The translations under genes were made by a program, and so were the position numbers. A stretch of 6,650 bases of DNA from JANWHF01 sp036276235 (GTDB taxonomy: Bacteria; Planctomycetota; Phycisphaerae; Tepidisphaerales; Tepidisphaeraceae). A model generated the notes under the pieces. That model was not told the origin of the DNA. It did not search any database and was given only the letters and a program-made list of their open reading frames with translations. Below, piece after piece: positions 1 to 5,552 of this stretch. The stretch is taken from the NCBI GenBank assembly GCA_036276235.1, contig DATBDZ010000199.1, positions 1 to 6,650 of the forward strand. The letters run 5' to 3'. Positions within the stretch are counted from its first letter, which is position 1, and each line of letters begins with the position of its first letter.

Positions 1-33
1 CTCGGATAATCTGTGCCGCCCAAGTCCTATATA

Positions 34-1107
34 TCAAATCGAATAATCTTCGGAGAAAATCCGCGCTCGGCGAAACTCCACGAATACCTCATCCGTCGCT
101 TTCAACTCCAGGCTTTCCCATCGCTCTCTGGGAACAGCAGCCTCAATCGGGTCGGCGTTGTCGGTTCGCTCGAGCAACACATGAATGAATGGTCCGCCAA
201 AGCCGGCGTGTTTAATGCGCGCGGGAATTGAGTTTTGGCTGGCTTGCCGCGAGATCTCGACTTCGTGCGGGCGGACGAATGCGACGCCGTCGGCGCCGGC
301 AGGGTGGCTGTCTCCGTTGGCTTCCGTGCCGGCGGAGCCGACGCGCAGGCGGCCATCCTCGAGGCGGCCGTGAAAGAGATTCACATGACCCAGGAATCGA
401 TACACAAACGGCGTTGCCGGCCGCTCGTAGACTTCCTGCGGCGTACCGACCTGCTCGATCTTTCCATTCCGCATAATCACGATTCGATCTGCGACCTCCA
501 GCGCCTCCTCCTGATCATGCGTCACAAAAACGCTGGTGATCTTCAGTTCATCATGCAGACGCCGCAGCCAGCGGCGAAGCTCGCGGCGAACCTGCGCATC
601 GAGCGCGCCAAATGGCTCATCGAGCAGTAACACGCGCGGCTCAACCGCGATCGCCCGCGCCAGGGCCACCCGCTGCCGCTGCCCGCCGGATAGCTGGGAT
701 GGATATCGATCCGCAAACTGTTGAATCTGCACGAGCCGCAAGAGCTCCTCAACCCGCCGGCGAATCTCCGCGCGGCGTGGACGCCCGGATCGCGGCCGCA
801 CCCGCAATCCAAACGCCACATTCTCAAACACCGTCATATGGCGAAACAGCGCATAGTGCTGAAAGACGAACCCCACCTTCCGCGCGGCGGCGTGATGCTC
901 GGTCACCTGCTCGTTGTGAAAGAGCACTTCGCCGGCGCCGCTGTCAGGAGACTCCAGCCCGGCGATGATGCGCAGCAGCGTTGTCTTCCCCGAACCGCTG
1001 GGTCCCAGCAACGCCACCAGCTCGCCGGTTTGAACCTGGAGGTTAACGGTGTCCAGGGCACGGAAGGTGCCGAAGGTCTTGGAGATATTGCGGACTTCAA
1101 TGCTCAT
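34..1107 (-). CDS. cysA: Sulfate/thiosulfate ABC transporter ATP-binding protein CysA
   Basis: This is the cytoplasmic ATPase that powers sulfate or thiosulfate import by the CysTW channel. All ABC motifs are present in the 357-residue product: Walker A GPSGSGKTT (residues 35-43), Q-loop FVFQHYALF (80-88), signature LSGGQRQR (139-146), Walker B VLLLDEP (159-165), D-loop region GALD (167-170) and H-loop His197 in VFVTHDQEEA. The segment after ~240 carries FVRPHEVEI, typical of the C-terminal regulatory domain of CysA-type importers. Length is normal for CysA (about 350-365 residues). I place the start at the ATG giving MSIEVRNISKTFG, because ABC domains of this family begin there; an in-frame ATG 30 nt upstream would add MLNQSSSGNS. 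The start overlaps the end of cysW by 11 nt, implying translational coupling; upstream there is only a weak GTGGA-like ribosome site. It is last of the four-gene operon. The position in an sbp-cysTWA cluster makes CysA far likelier than a generic MalK/PotA-type ATPase. Confidence 0.95.
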   Translation of the reverse strand: MSIEVRNISKTFGTFRALDTVNLQVQTGELVALLGPSGSGKTTLLRIIAGLESPDSGAGEVLFHNEQVTEHHAAARKVGFVFQHYALFRHMTVFENVAFGLRVRPRSGRPRRAEIRRRVEELLRLVQIQQFADRYPSQLSGGQRQRVALARAIAVEPRVLLLDEPFGALDAQVRRELRRWLRRLHDELKITSVFVTHDQEEALEVADRIVIMRNGKIEQVGTPQEVYERPATPFVYRFLGHVNLFHGRLEDGRLRVGSAGTEANGDSHPAGADGVAFVRPHEVEISRQASQNSIPARIKHAGFGGPFIHVLLERTDNADPIEAAVPRERWESLELKATDEVFVEFRRARIFSEDYSI

Positions 1108-2110
1108 TGAGTTTCCACTCGACGATTGATTTAACAATCAGCGTTATCACTCCCAGGAGCGCCAAGAGCGATGCGACCGCGAATGCCGGCACGGTGCTCT
1201 GGAGATTGCCGTGATATAGGTGTTCCACTTGCAGCGGGACGGTGAGCTGGCCCGGAAACATTCCGGAGACCACCGCCACCGCGCCGAATTCTCCCATTGC
1301 GCGGGCGTTGCAGAGGATCAGGCCATAGAGCAAACCCCATTTGATGTTCGGCAGCGTGACGCGCCAAAAGGTTTGCCAGCCGCCTGCTCCCAATGATCGC
1401 GCGGCTTGTTCCTCTTCGTTTCCCTGCGCTTCCATCAGCGGGATTAATTCGCGGGCCACAAACGGGAACGTGACGAAAACCGTCGCCAGCACGATGCCCG
1501 GCGTGGCGAAGATAATTCGCAGATCATGGCGCTGTAGCCACGGACCAAGCCACCCGCGCCGGCCGAAGAGGAGCACAAATACGAGCCCGGAAATGACCGG
1601 CGACACCGCGAAGGGCAGATCGATCAGCGTGATCAGAAAGCTTCGCCCGCGCACGCGGAATTTGGTCAGCCACCACGCGGCGGCGACGCCGAACAGGCTA
1701 TTCAGCGGCACCGCGATGCCGGCGGTAATCAGCGTGAGCTTGATCGCTTCCCACGTTTCGCGATCGACAATCGCTTCACGATAGGCGCGCCATCCGCCCG
1801 CCAGCGCCTCAAACGCCACGCTGACTAATGGCAGCACCAGAAGCAGTGCTAAGACGAAAACCGCCGTCAGAATCAGAATCATCCTGACCCACCGTGGCTC
1901 ACCAACCGGCGTGCGTGAGACACTCGGCGGCTTGATCTTATTCCCTCCCTCGGTACTCCGGGGGAGGGTTAGGGAGGGGGTTCGCGAATCAGGCGATTGT
2001 TCTGCACAACCCCCTCCCCAGCCCTCCCCCGGAGTACCGGGGGAGGGAGCAGGTGCTGCGCCTAGAGGGTCGTGCACCGCGCCAACTTTTGTCGCCCGCG
2101 CGCGGCTCAT
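1097..2110 (-). CDS. cysW: Sulfate ABC transporter permease CysW with repeat-encoded N-terminal extension
   Basis: Inner-membrane permease that pairs with CysT to form the sulfate channel. The 337-residue product has a first hydrophobic segment at ~78-100, further membrane segments around 121-147, 158-182, 200-220, 256-275 and 305-330, and the cytoplasmic EAA loop that docks on CysA (EEEQAARSLG, 232-241, ending VTLP at 251-254). The motif is typical of CysW. Known CysW proteins are about 280-290 residues; the excess here lies in the first ~75 residues. Residues ~21-57 are encoded by a 109-bp palindromic element and are low-complexity (Pro, Gly, Ser, Thr). The start is supported by the ATGA overlap with the cysT stop and by GAGGG five nt upstream. 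A later ATG at residue 77 would begin inside the first membrane segment and is less likely. The extension should be a cytoplasmic tail. Function is confident; the tail's effect is unknown. Confidence 0.93.
   Translation of the reverse strand: MSRARATKVGAVHDPLGAAPAPSPGTPGEGWGGGCAEQSPDSRTPSLTLPRSTEGGNKIKPPSVSRTPVGEPRWVRMILILTAVFVLALLLVLPLVSVAFEALAGGWRAYREAIVDRETWEAIKLTLITAGIAVPLNSLFGVAAAWWLTKFRVRGRSFLITLIDLPFAVSPVISGLVFVLLFGRRGWLGPWLQRHDLRIIFATPGIVLATVFVTFPFVARELIPLMEAQGNEEEQAARSLGAGGWQTFWRVTLPNIKWGLLYGLILCNARAMGEFGAVAVVSGMFPGQLTVPLQVEHLYHGNLQSTVPAFAVASLLALLGVITLIVKSIVEWKLNEH
1941..2049. repeat. Palindromic repeat element inserted in frame in cysW
   Basis: The two arms, 1941-1982 and 2008-2049, are inverted copies matching at about 38 of 42 positions, separated by a 25-nt spacer. 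Each arm also contains a smaller hairpin: CCCTCCC and GGGAGGG around CGGTACTCCGG. The whole could fold as a branched cruciform or RNA structure. It lies wholly within the cysW coding frame, with no stop codon, and encodes residues ~21-57 of the product. Such CCCTCCCC-type palindromes are common dispersed elements in large environmental bacterial genomes (recalled, not searched). Being tolerated inside a gene recalls the Rickettsia palindromic elements that add peptide segments to proteins. Confidence 0.88.
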
Positions 2111-3009
2111 GCCATCCCTCGCCGCGCATAGAAGCGCTGAATCACATTCACCGTGAACAGCACGACGAACGAGGCACCGAGAATCACCACGGCAATACTC
2201 GTCGCCTCGGCGTAGTGATTCTGCTCCAGCTCCTGCACGATCTTAATCGGCGCGATTTCCGTCTGTAGCGGAATGTTGCCGGAGATAAAGACAACCGAGC
2301 CATATTCCCCCAGCGCGCGTGCAAAGGAGAGGGCGAAGCCCGTCAACAGCGCCGGGCGAAGCTCGGGGAGCACGACGCGCCAAAATGTTTGCCAGCGCGT
2401 CGCCCCCAAGCTGGCGGCGGCTTCTTCAACATCGTGGCCCATGTCCTGCAACACCGGCTGCACCGTCCGCACGACAAACGGCAGCCCGATGAAAATCAAG
2501 GCCAGCACGATTCCCAGCGGCGCATAGGCGACACCCGCAAACCATTTGACTTCAAACGGCCAGCGGCTCTCGTCGAACCCGCGCCACGCGAGCCAGGGTG
2601 ATTGAAAATCCCATTTGCTCAGCCAGCGCCCGATCCAGCCGCTGTCGGAATAGAGCGTGACCAGTGTGATCCCCGCGACCGCGGTCGGCAGCGCGAAGGG
2701 GAGATCGATCAGCGCATCAAGGAATCGCCGGCCAACGAATTGATAGCGGCTCAGCACCCACGCCACGAGCAAACCTAAAGGGAGCGTGATCGCCGCCGCC
2801 AGGAGCGACGCCTCGAAGCTGAGCGTATACGCCGCCGCCACGGAGTCGCTGGAGACCACAGTCTTGAAGCGCGCCCACGTGAGCGTCGCCGATTTGAGAA
2901 ACAGCGACGACAACGGAATGAGCACGATGAGGCTCAAGTAAAAAACCGTGAACCCCATCGAAAGCCCATACCCAGGGAGAACGCGCAATTGTCGGCGGCG
3001 AGTGGGCAT
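2107..3009 (-). CDS. cysT: Sulfate ABC transporter permease CysT (CysU)
   Basis: Inner-membrane permease of the sulfate importer, partner of CysW. From the ATG giving MPTRRRQLRVLPGYGLSMG the product is 300 residues, with membrane segments near 16-38, 59-88, 97-120, 156-187, 217-246 and 269-290. The EAA loop is at 196-215 (EAAASLG...VVLP), and FIGLPFVVRTVQPVL (173-187) is a strong CysT hallmark. E. coli CysT is 277 residues; the extra length is mostly an aromatic-rich external loop (~130-157) between the third and fourth segments. The start is uncertain. The chosen ATG matches the usual CysT N-terminus but has no clear ribosome site. A GTG at 3048 has an AAGAG-like site and would add 13 residues (ending NLKPETSS) encoded by the CCTGAAA repeat. 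The stop overlaps the cysW start as ATGA. The gene follows sbp after a 234-bp repeat-filled spacer. Confidence 0.94.
   Translation of the reverse strand: MPTRRRQLRVLPGYGLSMGFTVFYLSLIVLIPLSSLFLKSATLTWARFKTVVSSDSVAAAYTLSFEASLLAAAITLPLGLLVAWVLSRYQFVGRRFLDALIDLPFALPTAVAGITLVTLYSDSGWIGRWLSKWDFQSPWLAWRGFDESRWPFEVKWFAGVAYAPLGIVLALIFIGLPFVVRTVQPVLQDMGHDVEEAAASLGATRWQTFWRVVLPELRPALLTGFALSFARALGEYGSVVFISGNIPLQTEIAPIKIVQELEQNHYAEATSIAVVILGASFVVLFTVNVIQRFYARRGMA
2116..2120 (-). promoter_or_regulatory. Ribosome binding site for cysW
   Basis: On the minus strand GAGGG lies five nt before the ATG at 2110, inside the last codons of cysT. It supports the upstream cysW start, and hence the view that the palindromic element in the N-terminal tail is translated. 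Confidence 0.6.
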
Positions 3010-3016
3010 TGATGAG

Positions 3017-3088
3017 GTTTCGGGTTTCAGGTTAGGAACAGAGGGCACTTCATCTCTTGCTCGAAACCTGAAACTTGAAACCCGAAAC
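3017..3088. repeat. CCTGAAA-type inverted repeat next to cysT start
   Basis: Arms 3017-3033 and 3072-3088 are inverted copies matching at 16 of 17 bases, with a 38-nt loop. The right side (3062-3088) continues as a run of 7-bp units of the form (C/T)GAAAC(C/T). The left arm lies directly upstream of the cysT ATG, so in the mRNA the cysT start would sit beside a stem. Confidence 0.75.
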
Positions 3089-3097
3089 TATTCCACC

Positions 3098-3148
3098 ATT
3101 CAGGCCCGAGAGCAGGGGAAGTCGAAGCCCTGCTCCCGGAACCTGAAT
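3098..3148. repeat. Imperfect ~20-bp hairpin in the sbp-cysT spacer
   Basis: ATTCAGG (3098-3104) pairs with CCTGAAT (3142-3148), and AGCAGGGG (3111-3118) pairs with CCCTGCT (3128-3134), around a short loop with partly paired bases between the two stems. Neither strand has a T run on its 3' side, so it does not look like an intrinsic terminator. It sits between the binding-protein gene and the permease genes, where a stem could protect the 3' end of sbp mRNA. Confidence 0.6.
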
Positions 3149-3154
3149 AAAAAC

Positions 3155-3239
3155 GTTTCATGTTTCAAGTTTCCGGTTTCCGGTTGGGAACAGGCCTAAA
3201 TTGCTTCAGTCCTGAAACCCGAAACCTGAAACCTGAAAC
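3155..3239. repeat. Inverted heptamer-repeat array downstream of sbp
   Basis: The right arm, 3211-3239, is four tandem 7-bp units of the form CC(T/C)GAAA. The left arm, 3155-3183, is its inverted copy with about four mismatches, separated by 27 nt. The same unit forms the inverted repeat at 3017-3088, so the spacer holds two related copies. The array ends five nt before the sbp stop codon. On the minus-strand transcript it would form a long stem immediately after sbp. Confidence 0.78.
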
Positions 3240-3243
3240 CCAT

Positions 3244-4266
3244 TCATCTCTTTTGATACAGTTGATCAAAGATCCCACCGTCGCCGAAATGCTTGGGCTG
3301 AATCGTCGTCCAGCCGTTGCCTTCCAGGTCATAGACGGTGAACGTCTGAATCGCCGGAAATTGCGCGGCGTATTTCTTCGCAATCGCTTGCGAAGTGGGG
3401 CGGTAATAATTCTTCGCGCCGATCTCCTGTGCCTGATCGGCGAACAGGAACTTCAGATACGCCTCGGCGACGGCCCGGGTCTGATGCTTGTCGGCGATGC
3501 GATCCACCAGCGCCACCGGCGGCTCGGCGAGAATGCTCACCGGCGGATAGATCACCTCGTATTTCTCCTTGCCAAACTCGTTGAGCGTGAGCCATGCTTC
3601 GTTTTCCCAGGCAAGCAGCACATCTCCCTGCCGCCGCTGGACGAAGGTTGTCGTCGATGCCCGCGCGCCCGAATCGAGAATCGGCACGTGCTTGTACAGT
3701 GCGGCCACATATTCGCGCCCCTTGGCCTCATTGTTGGCATTGCGGCGTTGCGCCTGCCCCCAGGCGGCCAAGTATGCCCACCGCGCGCCACCGGACGTCT
3801 TCGGATTCGGCACGATCACCTGCACGCCGCTCTTGATCAGATCGGGCCAATCCTTGATCTGCTTCGGATTGCCCTTGCGCACGACGAAGACGATCGTCGA
3901 AGTGAATGGCGTGCTGCGGTAGGGGAGTCGCGATTGCCAATCAGCGGCAACCAGCCCGCCATCCCGCAATGCATTGATATCCGACGCCAGCGCCAGCGTA
4001 GCGACATCGGCCTCGAGCCCATCGAGCACGGCACGGGCTTGTTTTCCGGAGCCGCCGTGCGATTGCTCGATCATGACGTCCTGCCCCGAATGCGCCTTGA
4101 AGTCGGCGGCGAAGGCCGTGTTGATCGATTTATAAAGCTCGCGTGTCGGATCGTAAGAGACATTGAGAAGTTTAACGTCGCCGCCCCGCGCGGGGACGGC
4201 CGCCAGCGCCAGTAGCGTAAGCGCGGCGGCCGTCGTGCGGAGGAGGGTTTTGATGAATGTTTTCAT
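3244..4266 (-). CDS. sbp: Periplasmic sulfate/thiosulfate-binding protein
   Basis: This is the extracytoplasmic solute-binding subunit that delivers sulfate (or thiosulfate) to CysTW. The 340-residue product starts with a Sec signal peptide: MKTFIKTLLR, a hydrophobic Ala/Leu stretch at ~11-25, and probable cleavage after the Ala in VPARGG (25-29). No lipobox Cys is present, so it should be soluble in the periplasm. Family signatures are clear: LLNVSYDPTRELY (33-45), an EQSHGGSGKQARAV segment (67-80) and NPKTSGGAR (154-162), which fits the second prokaryotic sulfate-binding signature. Length is normal. The start is chosen because the signal peptide begins there; AAGGGA lies 10 nt upstream. The open frame runs on to 4530, but only through repeat DNA. 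It is first in the operon, separated from cysT by a hairpin-rich spacer. Sbp and CysP specificities cannot be told apart by eye. Confidence 0.94.
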   Translation of the reverse strand: MKTFIKTLLRTTAAALTLLALAAVPARGGDVKLLNVSYDPTRELYKSINTAFAADFKAHSGQDVMIEQSHGGSGKQARAVLDGLEADVATLALASDINALRDGGLVAADWQSRLPYRSTPFTSTIVFVVRKGNPKQIKDWPDLIKSGVQVIVPNPKTSGGARWAYLAAWGQAQRRNANNEAKGREYVAALYKHVPILDSGARASTTTFVQRRQGDVLLAWENEAWLTLNEFGKEKYEVIYPPVSILAEPPVALVDRIADKHQTRAVAEAYLKFLFADQAQEIGAKNYYRPTSQAIAKKYAAQFPAIQTFTVYDLEGNGWTTIQPKHFGDGGIFDQLYQKR

Positions 4267-4341
4267 GATGGTGAATTCCCTTGTGGTCGTAGTTATGAAA
4301 TTGCCATGTATTCGTAAGGTCCGACTTCGAGCTTGAGCAAC

Positions 4342-4464
4342 TTTCATCGTGGCACGGGTTTTTAACCCGTGCGTGCGATGCTCGAACGAATAAGTGCCCG
4401 GAAAACAAAGATTCCGATTGTTCCTGCGCCGTTCGCACGGGTTGAAAACCCGTGCCACATGAAA
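4342..4464. repeat. Pair of inverted GC-rich hairpins upstream of sbp
   Basis: The arm 4342-4373 and the arm 4434-4464 are near-perfect inverted copies (TTTCAT, GTGGCACGGG, AACCCGTGCG). Each arm is itself a hairpin: GCACGGGTT and AACCCGTGC, a 9-bp stem with a 3-nt loop. The pair encloses ~60 nt of unrelated sequence. It lies 76-198 nt upstream of the sbp start and may be in the 5' leader. I recall this GGCACGGGTTxxxAACCCGTGCC element as very frequent in planctomycete genomes, where it is often mistranslated as VARVFNPC or HGLKTRAT. Confidence 0.85.
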
Positions 4465-4531
4465 CGTTCTCGAGCTCCTTTGGCGGACCCTACGCCCCAA
4501 GAATTGCTTCAACACTTCCTCATGGTTCACC

Positions 4532-4780
4532 TCAAATCCCTAAGCCCCCGCTGAAATAATCGGCGCCGCGCGGCGACGGATGATTCGCTTCCACATATTC
4601 CCCAAACTCATGGAGCAACCGCCGCAGGCGCGGGTCCGCATTCTGATGGTAGTAAATACAGCTAACTCGGCCCGCTGCTCCTCGTCGTCTGAAAACAGAA
4701 GGGCCTGATTAGCAACAACAGTGGTGATGCGAGCCGCTGGGCGGGAGGGCGACGGTGTGAATGTGTGAGTCGTGCATGGG
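4532..4780 (-). pseudogene. Probable frameshifted coding remnant, family not recognised
   Basis: Three segments in different minus-strand frames read like pieces of one protein. First, ATG at 4780 gives MPMHDSHIHTVALPPSGS (to ~4727). Then frame shifts to RITTVVANQALLFSDDEEQR and onward through AELAV (to ~4657). Then YYHQNADPRLRRLLHEFGEY, EANHPSPRGADYF and a TGA stop at 4532 (from 4654). About 80 residues would result if joined. Between the second and third pieces two extra bases (4655-4656) break the frame. The composition (charged, few rare residues) differs from the shadow frames. It may be an old frameshifted gene, a sequencing error in a real gene, or chance. A GTG one nt after the stop (4530) opens NHEEVLKQFLGRR, which runs into the repeat at 4464, possibly a second truncated gene. 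Confidence 0.3.
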
Positions 4781-4940
4781 CATGACGGCCAGACTATATC
4801 GTCCAGCCTTCTGTCCGGTCAAGAGGAAAAAAGATAATCCCCATAGATTTAGTCTGAAAATTGTAAGTCTTTTGACAATCCAACCTTACATCATGCCATT
4901 CCCCTAAACCGGCAGGTGGCTATCGAATGATTTGGCCGTG
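4781..4940. other. Spacer before the ASCH gene, nothing clear
   Basis: The segment is AT-richer than its surroundings. It holds TTGACA at 4872-4877, but no convincing -10 at the right distance. TGTAAG (4862-4867) and CTTACA (4885-4890) form a loose inverted repeat. A 43-codon frame opens at 4776 (+), without a ribosome site. AGGTGG at 4914-4919 may serve the ASCH gene. Confidence 0.3.
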
Positions 4941-5300
4941 ATGGATAATACAGGCTCAATGCCGCAACTCTTTTTCAAAGGCCAATTTCATCAGGCGATC
5001 CGCGACGGAACCAAGCGGACAACCATTCGCCGCTGGAAGCGCCCGATGGTCCGTGCCGGCGACCGGGCGTTTGTCCCAGGATTCGGCTGGCTGGATATCA
5101 CCGCTGTGGACATGATCGAGCTTGCACATATGGCCGACGACGATGCCCGCGCCGATGGTTTTGCCAACGCACGCGATCTGCAAATGTTTCTTGCGTTGCT
5201 CTATCCGCAGTCTTCGACGGACGGCAAGGCGTGGTTTCGCGTCGCGTTCACGTGTGCGGAACTGATTCAAAAGCCCTCACACAGACCCCAGCACCAATGA
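4941..5300 (+). CDS. Small ASCH-domain protein
   Basis: The 119-residue product fits the ASCH fold, a beta-barrel related to PUA domains and thought to bind RNA or modified nucleotides; some members act on acetylated nucleosides, but a role here cannot be assigned. Visible hallmarks are the N-terminal FFKGQFHQAIRDG (11-23), the basic TKRTTIRRWKRP motif (24-35) matching the family's GxKxxTIR, RAGDRAFVPGFGWLDITAV (38-56) as the barrel strands, the ADGFANARDLQMFL helix (71-84), and WFRVAF (98-103) near the end. ATG 4941 is chosen; TTG 4932 (three residues longer) and ATG 4959 (six shorter) are possible. AGGTGG at 4914-4919 is far for a ribosome site. A four-codon frame MIWP (ATG 4927) ends in TGATG overlapping the start. 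The gene stands alone on the plus strand, divergent from sbp. Such orphan ASCH proteins are often single genes. Confidence 0.75.
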   Translation: MDNTGSMPQLFFKGQFHQAIRDGTKRTTIRRWKRPMVRAGDRAFVPGFGWLDITAVDMIELAHMADDDARADGFANARDLQMFLALLYPQSSTDGKAWFRVAFTCAELIQKPSHRPQHQ

Positions 5301-5440
5301 GTCGCCGCCCCATTTGGTGTTAATCTTTACCGGTCCGTCCGATCTTCGCGCCGTTACCGGGCCACGCCCGTCGTTGAATGCCGCATGCGCCACATCTTCG
5401 TCACAGCTTTCGTTGCACGCCCGAGAATCAGATCGTAATC
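5277..5440 (-). other. Open frame without usual start, possible gene remnant in the 5301-5463 spacer
   Basis: On the minus strand a stop-free stretch of about 54 codons ends with TGA at 5277-5279, overlapping the ASCH 3' end by 24 nt. It reads DEDVAHAAFNDGRGPVTARR and ends in NTKWGGDSLVLGSV. It has no ATG and no ribosome site. A second frame over 5344-5450 reads DYDLILGRATKAVTKMW. These could be remains of one decayed gene, or chance in GC-rich DNA. The rest of the 252-bp spacer between the two plus-strand genes shows no RNA gene that I recognise. Confidence 0.15.
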
Positions 5441-5463
5441 ATGGGATGTCCGCGGGAGAATAA

Positions 5464-5498
5464 GTTGCTAGTTGTTAGTTGTTAGTTGTTAGTTGCTA
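5464..5498. repeat. Five 7-bp tandem repeats GTTG(T/C)TA
   Basis: Exactly five contiguous 7-bp units: GTTGCTA, then GTTGTTA three times, then GTTGCTA. The outer units carry the same C variant. The array lies 54 nt upstream of the ATG at 5553 and probably in its promoter or leader. TATTAA at its right end (5497-5502) could serve as a weak -10. Confidence 0.9.
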
Positions 5499-5500
5499 TT

Positions 5501-5522
5501 AAATGCGAATTCATTTGCATTT
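5501..5522. repeat. Short AT-rich inverted repeat upstream of the 5553 gene
   Basis: AAATGC (5501-5506) and GCATTT (5517-5522) are inverted across a 10-nt centre containing GAATTC. The position, just upstream of the ribosome binding site region, would suit an operator or leader stem, but the size is small enough for chance. Confidence 0.35.
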
Positions 5523-5541
5523 TACTGACAATTTACGTTTT

Positions 5542-5547
5542 GGAGGT
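5542..5547 (+). promoter_or_regulatory. Ribosome binding site for the 5553 gene
   Basis: GGAGGT five nt before the ATG is a full-strength Shine-Dalgarno match. It fixes the start and argues that the unrecognised gene is real and well translated. Confidence 0.85.
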
Positions 5548-5552
5548 AGAAG

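Noticed and set aside
1352..1380. Near-identical CGCGCCAAAA(G/T)GTTTGCCAGC in cysW, also at ~2377-2398 in cysT
   Set aside because: Both encode the conserved WQTFWRV part of the EAA loop in paralogous permeases, so this is protein conservation, not a mobile repeat.
3098..3148. Intrinsic terminator after sbp
   Set aside because: The stem has no U run on its 3' side on either strand, and cysTWA must be transcribed through it unless they have their own promoter.
2948..3240. CRISPR array
   Set aside because: The repeats are 7-bp tandem and inverted units without regular unique spacers.
3160..4215. Long 351-codon plus-strand open frame opposite sbp
   Set aside because: It is a shadow of the well-supported sbp gene. 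It starts inside the CCTGAAA repeat, and its product has no family features.
4267..4530. N-terminal extension of sbp to 4530
   Set aside because: The added 88 residues are translated from the hairpin repeats (VARVFNPC, HGLKTRAT) and would bury the signal peptide.
4776..4907. Small plus-strand open frame MGMTARLYRPAF...
   Set aside because: There is no ribosome site, no coding signature, and it covers AT-rich spacer.
4927..4941. Four-codon leader MIWP coupled to the ASCH start by TGATG
   Set aside because: Far too short to distinguish from chance, although AGGTGG lies upstream.
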